Assembly (NCBI GenBank): GCA_003118195.1
Contig: BEXV01001263.1
Location: forward strand, 12,622-45,332
Source of the DNA: Hemicentrotus pulcherrimus
Taxonomy: Eukaryota > Echinodermata > Echinoidea > Camarodonta > Strongylocentrotidae
Length of the DNA: 32,711 nucleotides
Direction of reading: 5' to 3'
A program made the translations under genes and the position numbers. Shown here piece by piece: positions 16,391 to 26,594 of this stretch. The stretch's first letter is position 1; each line of letters opens with the position of its first letter. Under the pieces are notes generated by a model. It had not been told where the DNA came from, made no database searches, and saw only the letters and a program-made list of their open reading frames with translations.

Positions 16391-19300
16391 GTGAGTCGAG
16401 TCGTATTTATTTTTTTAAAGTTTATCTTGATATTTAGGTTGTGGTATATGAGCAGAAATTATCTCGATGAACAGGCCACGGTGCAGTGTAATCACCGTTT
16501 CTTTTATTCGGTCCCACATGATCGTATTCATGTATCAGTACGTTGGTGAGATCTACATTGTCATTGATTCCACTGGAGCCACATTAATCCCACTTGATCC
16601 ACATTAATCAAAGTGTTAAACTCCAGGGAGTTCCACAGAAATCCACAGCAATCCACAGCAATCAGAGTAGGACTAGGAGCGCCAGTCCGTGAATAAGGAT
16701 ATCCTTGTAAACGCGGACAAAATGCGCTCTAAAAAATAAGTAGACTAGACCCCTATCTGCATTTTTGCGGACTTTTTTTTTCATCGACGCTCTGTGGGTT
16801 ATGGGTAACCAAACCGCCAGATGTGCGCTGAAATTGATTCTGCGTAAGAAAATAACCCAAGTTCACTGTCTACTTTATGGGTTGTCCGTCTTCCCAAGAA
16901 TTTATCGCTCATAATCTGAAAGTGTCTGTAGAGTCCACAAATAGGGTGTCTGATCGCGCACCTAATGTTGTGTGCTAAAATCCTTCCCATTGAGATTGCA
17001 CACATTCCTCTGCAGTCTACGTGCATTGCGCGACCATGAAAATTGGTCAATGATTTTATGAAAAAAATTGATATTCAAACCTTTGGGGCTTGTGATCCTG
17101 AAGGTCAAACTTAATAAATGAGGTGTCATATGAAAGAGCAGGTTTTTCTCCATATTCCCCACAGGGGTGCAACCCGAAATTCTTAAAATATCTTGGTCCA
17201 AACAGCGATTGAAATGTTGTTTGCATCCTAGCTCCAAAATTTGCCACTTTCCTAAGCTGCGCCCCCGCGGCTTAAGTAGGGCTAAACGTCGGGAAAATAT
17301 GTATGCACTTTTTTTTTCACTGGCCCCAAGAGATCATTTGCCCCAACAGTTTAAAAATACCCTTCCCCACATTTGTTGGATCAGCTAATTAAGGAGGCGT
17401 GAGCTCCGCTCAATCCAAACCATGGTTACATCGCGCAACATTTACGCGGGTGAACGATACAGTGAGTGAAAGTATGGGAAGCCGTTCGCACGCAAAAACC
17501 CGGAAGTAAATACACGTTATAGTCAATGGCAATATCGCGTAGACAACGTGCACACTGTCTCCGCTATTTTGCCATTGACTATAACGTGTATTCACTTCCG
17601 GGTTTGAGTGTGCGAGATTGCTTTCCATACTAGTCTACGCGGAGACAGCGTGGCATGACATGCGTACGCTATGCATATGCTTGCATATCGCGCGATACAG
17701 CTGTTTGGCTAAATTTAGCAAAACAACATAACTCTGCGGTTACGTCTTTTTCGTCGATTCTGACCAAATCGATATGAATATTCCAGCTTTTTGGAGGGGC
17801 TGTATCTTTTTATAGAAACATCGATGAGACTTGAAATTTGAAATGTAGTATTCTGATTACATTTTTAATTCAAATATCAAACTAAAATGGTGAAAAACGA
17901 TCCCAAATTGAAAATTGAAAAATCGTTCAGACACCCTACTACAAACTTACCAAGTTAATACAAAAAATACTAAAATACATCAGGAAAATTCTCGCGGAAT
18001 CTGTTTTTTTGCATCGCCATTTCGCCAAACAAAAATGTGAAATGTCTGCGAAAATGTGGATGATCCTTATTTTTGCAGATGCATTGGTCCGCTTTTACGA
18101 AGACGATCTTCGTTTATGCAGACGATTTTTTTTTCTTGGACAAGCGCCCCTACTGGCAATGGGAGGTTCCATGTGTGCATGATCAGGGTCTTTAATTCAT
18201 AATAACTGACTTGTGATCAGATCTGAGAGCTGAGACATCTGACCTACATTGAAAAGCTATTGATGTGTATGATGTAACATCTTTGTTTCTTATTTTTTGT
18301 CAGTATGATCTCTCAGCATCCCAGTTCTCACCGGATGGGAGAGTGTTCCAGGTGGAATATGCCATTAAAGCAGTAGAAAATAGTGGCACAGCGGTAGGTC
18401 TGCGCTGCAAAGACGGTGTTGTATTTGGTGTGGAGAAGTTAGTCACGTCTAAGCTTTACGAGCAGGGCTCCAACAAGAGAATATTCACCGTGGACAGACA
18501 TGTTGGAATGGTAAGCTAGCATTAAAAAATACAGCTAGGCATCGATCAATTAATTGAGCCATTATTCTTTAGATATTTCAGGCTTTTCAGCTCATTATTC
18601 TTAAGATATTTCAGCTTTAAAAATATAAAACTAACCAAAACAATGACCACCAAGTCAATAATGTTAGGATTACTTGAAAAACAGAATTTTCCATCCATTG
18701 TTGGCTTGGATGGACCCAAGTTCCCTACATGATGATTCTAAAGGAAGAGAAACGCACAAGAGATTAAGAAGTGGGAAGAAGACAAGATGAAGTTGCTCAC
18801 AAAGTAGTTTCTATTCAACATACTGCAGGATGAACATTCAAAAACTGACATTTATTCTAAAATACTTACCTTGGTTTCCTGTAACTAATGTCAAGAATTT
18901 ACCCCCACCCCCTCCCTGCCAAAGTAAAAGGGGAAATGTATGTCTTAAATAATTTTGTTATATTTTTTCATATTGTGAACTTAAAATTTATATCTTAAAA
19001 CTTGTTATAAGTAGATACAATGACTGAATTTTCAGTGTTACTGTCAACGTGTTAAAAACTATCTTATACTTGTATTTATTCCCCCTTTTCTTTGACAGGC
19101 TGTTGCTGGTCTTATTGCTGATGCTAGGCAGGTACGTACATACAGTTACTTGTTAAAATGGATTCCATGCATAGGGACTGCTTCTTGATATAAGCTGAGA
19201 CTTTGTCCAGTGAAACTCACTATCTTTTTGGAATTATTGATTTTATTTTTTTAGATTCTGCCATCTTATTTCAGTGTAGATGAAATCACATGAAAATATT

Positions 19301-22300
19301 TATCGTTTGAATAGATTAAATATTATAATTGAATATTCTTAAAACATCATTTGAATTCCTAGACAAGAACAAGTCACTTCTGTTTCTATTTCTTATTGAT
19401 TCTTTCTTTCAGGTTGTTGAAATTGCAAGAGAAGAAGCATCCGACTACAGAGCATCCTATGGTACTCCAATCCCAGTTAAAGTAAGTTAAAAATGCATCC
19501 GAGTAACACTGATTTCACTTGCCCTGCTCTTGCCTGAATTTCGGCCATGTGATATTTCTCTTCCAGGCTTCAGGCCTGATAAAAACCCGATATAAATCGT
19601 TTTTTCCCCCCATTTGCCTGACGTTTCCCCTTATTTTCTCTATTCTTTCCTATTCTTCCCTATTTTTCCTTATTATTTCCCAATTTTTCTGACTCANNNN
19701 NNNNNNNNNNNNNNNNNNNNNNNNNNNNNNNNNNNNNNNNNNNNNNNNNNNNNNNNNNNNNNNNNNNNNNNNNNNNNNNNNNNNNNNNNNNNNNNNNNNN
19801 NNNNNNNNNNNNNNNNNNNNNNNNNNNNNNNNNNNNNNNNNNNNNNNNNNNNNNNNNNNNNNNCCCCCCCCCCCCCCGAATCCTCTCTCTTTTTTTTACT
19901 CAAGGGGGGGGGGGGCGTGGTTGAGGGGGAAAAAACAAATATTTGTTATCAATATATTTGTTATTGATCATGTTATAGTTAAGGATGATGATGATGATGA
20001 TTGAATAAATAAAAAGTGCTTTGGAAGTCATATCTGGGTCACGGACATTTTCCAAAAAAAGACAACTTTTAATGTGTACTTAGCGATTCAGAATAGATAT
20101 GTTTTTGACCAATGATGATTTCAGATGATAGGGGAACTCAATCTAAAATTTGGAATAGGCTAATATTTTCCTTTTTGTTTTGTTTTTAAATATAGGAAAA
20201 TTTATTTCAGTAAAATGAAATGTAAATTTAGCAATTTCCTTCTAAAAACAATTTTGTGACTGTTCCTCATGCTCAGATTATACTAATGAAATGGGATTTG
20301 TGTAATGTCTGTTTGAGTGTTGATTCATGTACATTATGTTGCTTAAGGTAGTGATGATGTTTAATCTATGATTCTCTATTTGACAGCACCTCACAGATCG
20401 AGTTGCCATGTATGCACATGCCTATACCTTGTACAGTGCAATCAGACCATTTGGTAGCAGGTGAGACATACCTAGTACTGTTCAAATATCCACATTTTTC
20501 CTCCATTATTTTAGCCTCCCTCAAATGACTTTTCAGTCTGTAACATTAAATCAAATTTGATTCTGATTCTGCTTTGATTGCACTTGAAGAAAAAGCAGAA
20601 TGTAGAAATTTAGCTAATGGCACATTATTTGAATAACTTAAAATATACAGGTATTTCAAAGAATAAATGGAATCAATCTTGCAAATTGTAGAATACCTAT
20701 TCATTCAATGTATTGCTGTGTCTATTGAATTAGCTAGACATGTACCCCATTAACCTATAAAACAAATGAGTTTCTACCTTTTCACAAGTCAGACTTACAT
20801 ACAAGTATATCATTTTAATCGACCCATTCTGCTGTGTACTTCTATAGCAGGTGACAGTACATATAGTGATCATGATTTATAGTACAGTAAAATTTAATAT
20901 TGTTTATGTACATGAATCATTATGTAACTGATTATACCCAACCACCGATGAAATGTCTATGGAGGAATAATTTAATGGTGTATTTCTTTAAATACGGGTG
21001 GTTCACTTTTCTGACTCTAAGAGGGTGACTAAATTACCTATTCATGTTGACTTTTGTTGATCTGTAATACTGTATACATCACATATCTTTTGACTTTTTG
21101 ATGTACATTTATATCATATATTTTATATTTTTTCTATTACTTTGTTCAACCTGCTAAGCTCTACCCCTAAAAAAACACCTTCAAAAGTAAATGACTTTTG
21201 TGATATCATCATGCCAGTCATTCATCAGTCAGCTAGATAAACACAAAACATTGGATTGTCCTTTCCTATCAACTGACTACCTGTTCTCAAAAGACAACGG
21301 TATGTCATCAACCATATAATAGCCCATTGAAACCCTTCTTATCATGGTGTTGCTTGCAGATTTCTGACATAGCAACTGCTTAAAATGTAATTGAATTTTG
21401 TGACTGATCATTGTATAGAAACATCAAATGCTTTTGTGCACAGGTGTTCAGTTGGTGGGAAGGGACATACCAATGTCTTTAAATCAAGATAATGAGTCAA
21501 TATAGGAATTTCGTTTCATGCAGCTTGCACAACCTGCCATGGTTTCCTGCATGATACATGAACGAGCCTGAAAGGGTCAAGAAAATAATTTTTGTATGGG
21601 GTTTTATTGTATTTTCTTTTTTGTTTGTTATCAGTGTCTTATTAGGATCCTATGAGAAGGACACACCAGGCCTGTACATGATAGATCCATCAGGAGTCTC
21701 ATGGGTAGGTATCTTCTGCTCTTCGCTACCAGATTAGAAAAAATTATGTTGTTAAAGAACAAGGCTCATTATGTCAGAGTCAGAAGAACTCATGGAAATA
21801 TATCACAACATTGATTTTAGAACCTATTGCATACAGCTGTTGAAGGAAAAAACTATATATCAATGATGTAGAGCCTTGATGCTCAGCATTGGCATTTAGG
21901 CCCATTTTCCCAAATGTTTGTCTTAATACCTTGGTCTTGAAAGTTGAACATGTATAGTATCATGCACCAAGATTTAGTTGGATAGACATTTTGATTTTGT
22001 TGAAAACTATATAAACTAACTTGTAAATTGTAACTCATTTATTTTAAAATACTAATACATAGCAGTTGACAAATCTCTTTCATTTAAGCGAAACCTTCAC
22101 CACAGAAGAGCAACAACTTATTTATGCCATTTTCGTTCTGGCTATTGTAGTACACAGGATAACAGCAGGTGAACGAAATGCTTCATCACCATGCACACGT
22201 GGGAAGGAATCATCCATAAATTTGAATACATTTACTTGATAAACGACTTTGCATAGTTTATCACNTTATCATGGTGTTGCTTGCAGATTTCTGACATAGC

Positions 22301-25300
22301 AACTGCTTAAAATGTAATTGAATTTTGTGACTGATCATTGTATAGAAACATCAAATGCTTTTGTGCACAGGTGTTCAGTTGGTGGGAAGGGACATACCAA
22401 TGTCTTTAAATCAAGATAATGAGTCAATATAGGAATTTCGTTTCATGCAGCTTGCACAACCTGCCATGGTTTCCTGCATGATACATGAACGAGCCTGAAA
22501 GGGTCAAGAAAATAGTTTTTGAATGGGGTTTTATTGTATTTTCTTTTTTGTTTGTTATCAGTGTCTTATTAGGATCCTATGAGAAGGACACACCAGGCCT
22601 GTACATGATAGATCCATCAGGAGTCTCATGGGTAGGTATCTTCTGCTCTTCGCTACCAGATTAGAAAAAATTATGTTGTTAAAGAACAAGGCTCATTATG
22701 TCAGAGTCAGAAGAACTCATGGAAATATGTCACAAAATTGATTTTAGAACCTATTACATACAGCTGTTGATGGAAAAAACTATATATCAATGATGTAGAG
22801 CCTTGATGCTCAGCATTGGCATTTAGGCCCATTTTCCCAAATGTTTGTCTTAATACCTTGGTCTTGAAAGTTGAACATGTATAGTATCATGCACCAAGAT
22901 TTAGTTGGATAGACATTTTGATTTTGTTGAAAACTATATAAACTAACTTGTAAATTGTAACTCATTTATTTTAAAATACTAATACATAGCAGTTGACAAA
23001 TCTCTTTCATTTAAGCGAAACCTTCACCACAGAAGAGCAACAACTTATTTATGCCATTTTCGTTCTGGCTATTGTAGTACACAGGATAACAGCAGGTGAA
23101 CGAAATGCTTCATCACCATGCACACGTGGGAAGGAATCATCCATAAATTTGAATACATTTACTTGATAAACGACTTTGCATAGTTTATCACTTTATCAAG
23201 AAAATGGAGATGCCCAATTTGTCATGAGAAACTGTATATTATTTTTGCTTTATGGCTTTCTTATACACTTTGGTGGAGAATCTTGTAGATTAATGGTCAA
23301 GAATACAATAAATCTTTCTGAATAACTAAAGCTATTTTTCTGTGAGGTTTCTGTTATGTATAGAAGAACACAATAGAAATGCCAGCTGTAATGAACATTC
23401 CAATGTAATACACATACCAGCCAGTTACAATAGGACAAGGAATGGATACCTGAATAGCATACCATTACCATTATAAAAAGAATGTCACTGCTGTGAGCTT
23501 CCAAGCCAATTCACTACCAGCAGCCAAGTAGAAAGGACACTCCCTAACTCATGCATTTTAAAAGGTGTGGTGTAAAACCAATAGACTGGATCCCTAACAA
23601 ACCAAGAGAATAAACTAAATATGTTATTTAGTGACAGGGATACTATGGCTGTGCGATAGGAAAGGCAAAGCAAGGTGCAAAGACCGAGATTGAGAAACTC
23701 TTGGCGGGAGACAAACAGCTCAAGAATCTCACGTGTGAAGAAGCCCTCAAAGAAGTCGCCAAAATGTATGTAGAATTCTGCATATATGTATATTTTTTAA
23801 TTTTCTTACAAGTAAAGGTGAATTTGCCCTTTATTTATAAAAAAATGACGTTTTATAGAAAACAGGTAAGTTATAGAAACTTATCAGAGAGACAGAGAAA
23901 ATTTGAACAAAATAAGAAAAACTTGAATAGTTGACGTTTGCAATCACCAATGATCTCCCATTGTTAGTGCAGCCATGATGTATCTCTTGATTTTCAAGAA
24001 GACGATTTGTTNCCCTGGTTTAGTTAATTGTGCCAGTATGTATGTTTTATACCGTTTCGGTATTCTACAAAATCTGTCCCTTGTTTGTATTGATGTGTAT
24101 ATTCCAAATGCCGTGACTATGTGTGCATTATCCAACTCTCAAATGTGTTTCAAACAGGTTTGTTACTTCAAACGCGTAATGAAAATAATATCGATTGCAT
24201 TAGTTTAATATGCCTTCAAAAGTAAAAAAAAATTTTTTGGCTGGTCTACTAGGACTGGGTTTTCGCACAATTATAACACGTATTAGCGTCATGTTTCAGA
24301 ACGCTTTTCGACCCCTTTCTGTTTTTTTCCCCTTTGAAAATGTTCAAGCATATTCAAGGTGTTCAGTGTCATTGAACGCAGGGCATCTTGCAGCCGAATT
24401 TTGAAAAGAAATTATCAAAGGGGGGGGGGGGCATTTTAAACGCCATTTCATACCCTGCATGACTACGGAAGGCCATTTGGGCCACACCACGCGTCGTGAC
24501 GTGTTCTTCTGATCTTTCACCCAAATCTATTTGTAATATAAAGCAATATCTAGTGATTTAATTATAAATATTATAATAACAATAACAATGGTGGCTTCTT
24601 ATACAGTGCGTACCAGAAAAAATGAAACCGAGAATTATCGATGTTTTATCATAATTGAATCAAAATTATAATTAATAAATGACACATAGTTGGGAAGCTT
24701 TTTTTAATGCATATTTCACGCATGGGTGATTAAAATCAATTTGAAGAGAGGAAACCAAAAAGTCATTTTGGGGACGGTATTTCGGAGTTAAGTCTTTTGT
24801 TAATTCCATTCGTTACGGAAGGCAGCCAGTGAAAACGAATTCGGTTATTGATACAAGCATGATTTTGAACAAACAGAACTCTGTTATTCCTAGATCATTT
24901 TTCCTGATTGACGTGTCATATGAAAGGGCAGAAACTCAACTTTCTAGAAATGTGATTTTCTCTTTGAAATTCAGAAACCGTCCGCCAAATGACTTTTTGG
25001 TTTTCTCTCTTCAAATTAATTTTAATCACTCATGCGTGAAGTATGCATCATATGAGTTGCATCGAATGAAAGAGGAGGATCTAAGCTTTACAAATATGTG
25101 TCATTTATTAATTATAATTATGATAAAGTTATGATAAAACATCGATAATTCTCGGTTTCGTTTTTTCTAGGACGCACTGTATAACGCACATGTCCGCCAC
25201 GTTGTGACGCTCCTGGTGCTGGCGCTGAAATTTGATGTTCAAAATGAACAATTTTTCTTGTTTCCGCTACACCAACATAAACCAAATTCGTACATCATCG

Positions 25301-26152
25301 GCTTAGTAGTACACAATCGGCCTATATTATGTTACATATATATATATATATATAACCTAATCTTTGATTATGTTACCTTTGCCAATGAACAAAAAAGTTA
25401 CTTTCCTCATTATTTCATAATTGCTTGAAAAGTTGAATTGAATTTTGATTTGCTTTCTTTCCCAGTATTCACATAGTACATGATGAGATCAAGGATAAAG
25501 CCTTTGAACTAGAGCTTAGCTGGGTTGGAAAAGTTTCAAAAGGTCGCCATGAATTAGTTCCTAAGAAGATTGCTGATGAAGCAATCAAGTATGGAAAGGT
25601 AGGCAATTTTTTTCTCCTTTTTCTTATTTTCAATGTATTCCCCTATTACTTAAAAAATGAAAAAGTTTAGATAAAAATCAAGACAACATCAAGGTTAGTA
25701 TTTAATCATTAGTCTCATTAAATATGTTTGAATCATAAATTGATTTACCGGTAGAGAAGATGGTAAAAGTTCTGATGTGAAGTGTGTTTATCAAAAATGC
25801 ATAATAGTATGGCCTTATTTTAAATAAATTTATTCCATATTGCTCAAAAAGAATTTCACATACCGGTACTTTCTTGGTAACAAGGATTTTAGGCTATACT
25901 GTATTTAACTTTACCATGTACCGGTACACTCATTGTTTTTACAAAAAATGGGGAACACTTGTATTAGATTTGCTCTACATGTAAATGTATTTGATGATCT
26001 CAAATCACCATGCAGAAAAATCAACTGAACTGTGTATCTTCTTGTCTTTGGAATATTAATAGAATTCTACTAATCTTGTTTTAGGGGTCTTTCTTTTTTC
26101 TCAACAGGAGGCATTAGAGGAACCATCCAGCTCTGATGAGGATGACTTGTAA
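16370..26152 (+). CDS. PSMA3: 20S proteasome subunit alpha type-3 (alpha7), complete nine-exon gene
   Basis: Spliced model of 259 aa against 255 in human. Exons: 16370-16390, 18304-18510, 19099-19131, 19413-19481, 20387-20460, 21635-21704 (or its copy 22562-22631), 23638-23765, 25466-25598, 26108-26152. All junctions are GT..AG and keep frame. PSMA3 is one of seven alpha subunits that form the outer rings of the 20S core and gate substrate entry; alpha subunits have no catalytic Thr. The alpha signature is visible right after the short first exon ([20 protein letters not shown]), followed by the conserved [20 protein letters not shown] and LYMIDPSG blocks. The C-terminus is acidic and Ser-rich ([11 protein letters not shown]), like the CK2-phosphorylated tail of mammalian PSMA3. 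Product call essentially certain. Confidence 0.97.
16670..18161. mobile_element. Candidate DNA transposon in PSMA3 intron 1
   Basis: The outer ends are imperfect inverted repeats: the left end reads GGAGCGCCAGTCC (from about 16675) and the right end, read on the minus strand, GGGGCGCTTGTCC (ending about 18158). Both are bordered by TA, as if TA was the target. The interior holds a strong hairpin (17471-17631) and several matching motifs near each end (ATAAGGAT, GCGGAC, TGCA near T tracts). No transposase frame is recognised, so it would be non-autonomous. The boundaries rest on short repeats only. Confidence 0.4.
17471..17631. repeat. Long imperfect hairpin (inverted repeat) in PSMA3 intron 1
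   Basis: Arms 17471-17532 and 17569-17631 with a 36-base loop. The inner 24 bp (17509-17532 against 17569-17592) pair perfectly. Pairing then continues with few mismatches through the CCCGG-containing block and on to the AGTATGG / CCATACT ends. If transcribed in the intron it would fold into a stem of about 60 bp. Confidence 0.85.
18304..18510 (+). CDS. PSMA3: PSMA3 exon 2: proteasome alpha signature
   Basis: 69 codons in phase 0 between a TTTTTTGTCAG acceptor and a GTAAGC donor. It holds the alpha-type N-terminal signature ([12 protein letters not shown]) and runs to VDRHVGM at residue 76. Nearly identical to the vertebrate sequence. Confidence 0.97.
19099..19131 (+). CDS. PSMA3: PSMA3 exon 3: [11 protein letters not shown]
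   Basis: A 33-bp microexon-like exon (11 codons) between TTTGACAG and GTACGT. It matches human AVAGLLADARS, so it is genuine despite its size. Confidence 0.95.
19413..19481 (+). CDS. PSMA3: PSMA3 exon 4
   Basis: 23 codons in phase 0 between CTTTCAG and GTAAGT. Reads [17 protein letters not shown] and then TPIPVK, the counterpart of human LADIAREEASNFRSNFG. Confidence 0.95.
19697..19863. other. Assembly gap (167 N) in PSMA3 intron 4
   Basis: The run of N is followed directly by 14 C and, about 26 bases later, 12 G. These complementary homopolymers can form a stem and probably stopped the sequencing. The real gap length is unknown. The open frames that cross it are meaningless. Confidence 0.98.
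20387..20460 (+). CDS. PSMA3: PSMA3 exon 5
   Basis: 74 bp after TTTGACAG, reading [20 protein letters not shown] then PFGS, with a donor GTGAGA. Ends two bases into a Ser codon, completed by T of exon 6. Confidence 0.96.
21635..21704 (+). CDS. PSMA3: PSMA3 exon 6, copy 1
   Basis: 70 bp after TTATCAG, completing Ser135 and reading [20 protein letters not shown] then VSW, with donor [14 protein letters not shown] is a hallmark of alpha7. Splices in phase 0 to exon 7. Confidence 0.95.
22562..22631 (+). CDS. PSMA3: PSMA3 exon 6, copy 2 (duplicate)
   Basis: Identical exon sequence and splice sites 927 bases downstream of copy 1. Because the exon is 70 bp, using both copies would shift the frame, so only one can be in an mRNA. 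Probably the same genomic exon assembled twice. Confidence 0.85.
23638..23765 (+). CDS. PSMA3: PSMA3 exon 7
   Basis: 128 bp after TAGTGACAG. Reads [20 protein letters not shown], then [20 protein letters not shown] and AK, with donor GTATGT inside an Ile codon. The [10 protein letters not shown] loop is about four residues longer than in human PSMA3 and accounts for the length difference. Confidence 0.96.
24604..25179. mobile_element. Foldback MITE, Tc1/mariner-like, in PSMA3 intron 7
   Basis: A 576-bp element flanked by TA on both sides (24602-24603 and 25180-25181). The terminal inverted repeats start CAGTGCGT and continue for roughly 190 bases on each arm (24604-~24790 against ~24985-25179), with a run near the ends reading GAAACCGAGAATTATCGATG on both arms. 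There is no transposase. TA target, CAGT terminus and long arms fit a non-autonomous Tc1/mariner-type element. It sits in the sense intron and does not touch exon 7 or 8. Confidence 0.8.
25466..25598 (+). CDS. PSMA3: PSMA3 exon 8
   Basis: 133 bp after TTTCCCAG, completing an Ile codon and reading [20 protein letters not shown], then [20 protein letters not shown] and KYGK, with donor GTAGGC. Matches the human [18 protein letters not shown] region. Confidence 0.97.
26108..26152 (+). CDS. PSMA3: PSMA3 exon 9: acidic C-terminal tail and stop
   Basis: After CTCAACAG the exon reads [14 protein letters not shown] and TAA. Mammalian PSMA3 also ends in an acidic, Ser-containing tail that casein kinase II phosphorylates. 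Here three Ser precede DEDD, so CK2-type sites are conserved in character though not in sequence. Confidence 0.95.
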   Translation, partial: EALEEPSSSDEDDL

Positions 26153-26288
26153 CCATAACAATCATTTCCTCTCTGTGAATATTTCCATCTTTTGTACAGC
26201 TATTAGAAAGTAATGTTAAGTACCTTTGTTTGGATGTTCTCTGATCAGTTTAACTGTCCAACACTAGGGAAATCTAGTGTATAAATGT

Positions 26289-26294
26289 AATAAA
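26289..26294 (+). terminator. PSMA3: PSMA3 poly(A) signal candidate
   Basis: AATAAA about 137 bases after the stop codon. A second AATAAA at 26576-26581 could give a longer 3' UTR. Confidence 0.5.
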
Positions 26295-26594
26295 GAGACA
26301 CAGATTAATACGATTCCAAATAGACCTATGGATAATGAGTTTCTGTCTAAAGTATTCATTCTGTCTGTTAAGATATATGCATGCTTATGTTGGTCATGCA
26401 TAAAAGGATAGTTCTCCATGATACATACCTGCAATCTCTCTTTATCCCAATTATTTTTCTGTATTTGCTAGACCATTTTACATGTTTGGTTACTGTATAT
26501 TGGCTGTCAGAAGATGATCTGTTACAGAGTTTTCATAGAAACAGTCATGTATTCACACTTGCTGAATGAATGACCAATAAAAGACTTTGGTTTC

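Larger units (their letters stand above)
21339..23191. repeat. Direct duplication of 926 bp around a single N, containing PSMA3 exon 6
   Basis: Copy 1 is 21339-22264 and copy 2 is 22266-23191, offset exactly 927, with one N (22265) between. I see only about six substitutions (for example near 21585, 21800 and 21831 in copy 1). A junction made of a lone N with the same unit on both sides is what an unmerged contig overlap would give, so an assembly artefact with allelic differences is most likely. If real, it is a very recent tandem duplication. Confidence 0.9.

Noticed and set aside
21705..23637. Mutually exclusive duplicated exon 6 in PSMA3
   Set aside because: Both exon copies are identical and the seam is a single N inside a repeated 926-bp block, so an assembly overlap is the simpler explanation.
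24829..25134. 101-aa plus-strand open frame within intron 7
   Set aside because: Lies inside the right half of the foldback MITE; it is a by-product of the element.
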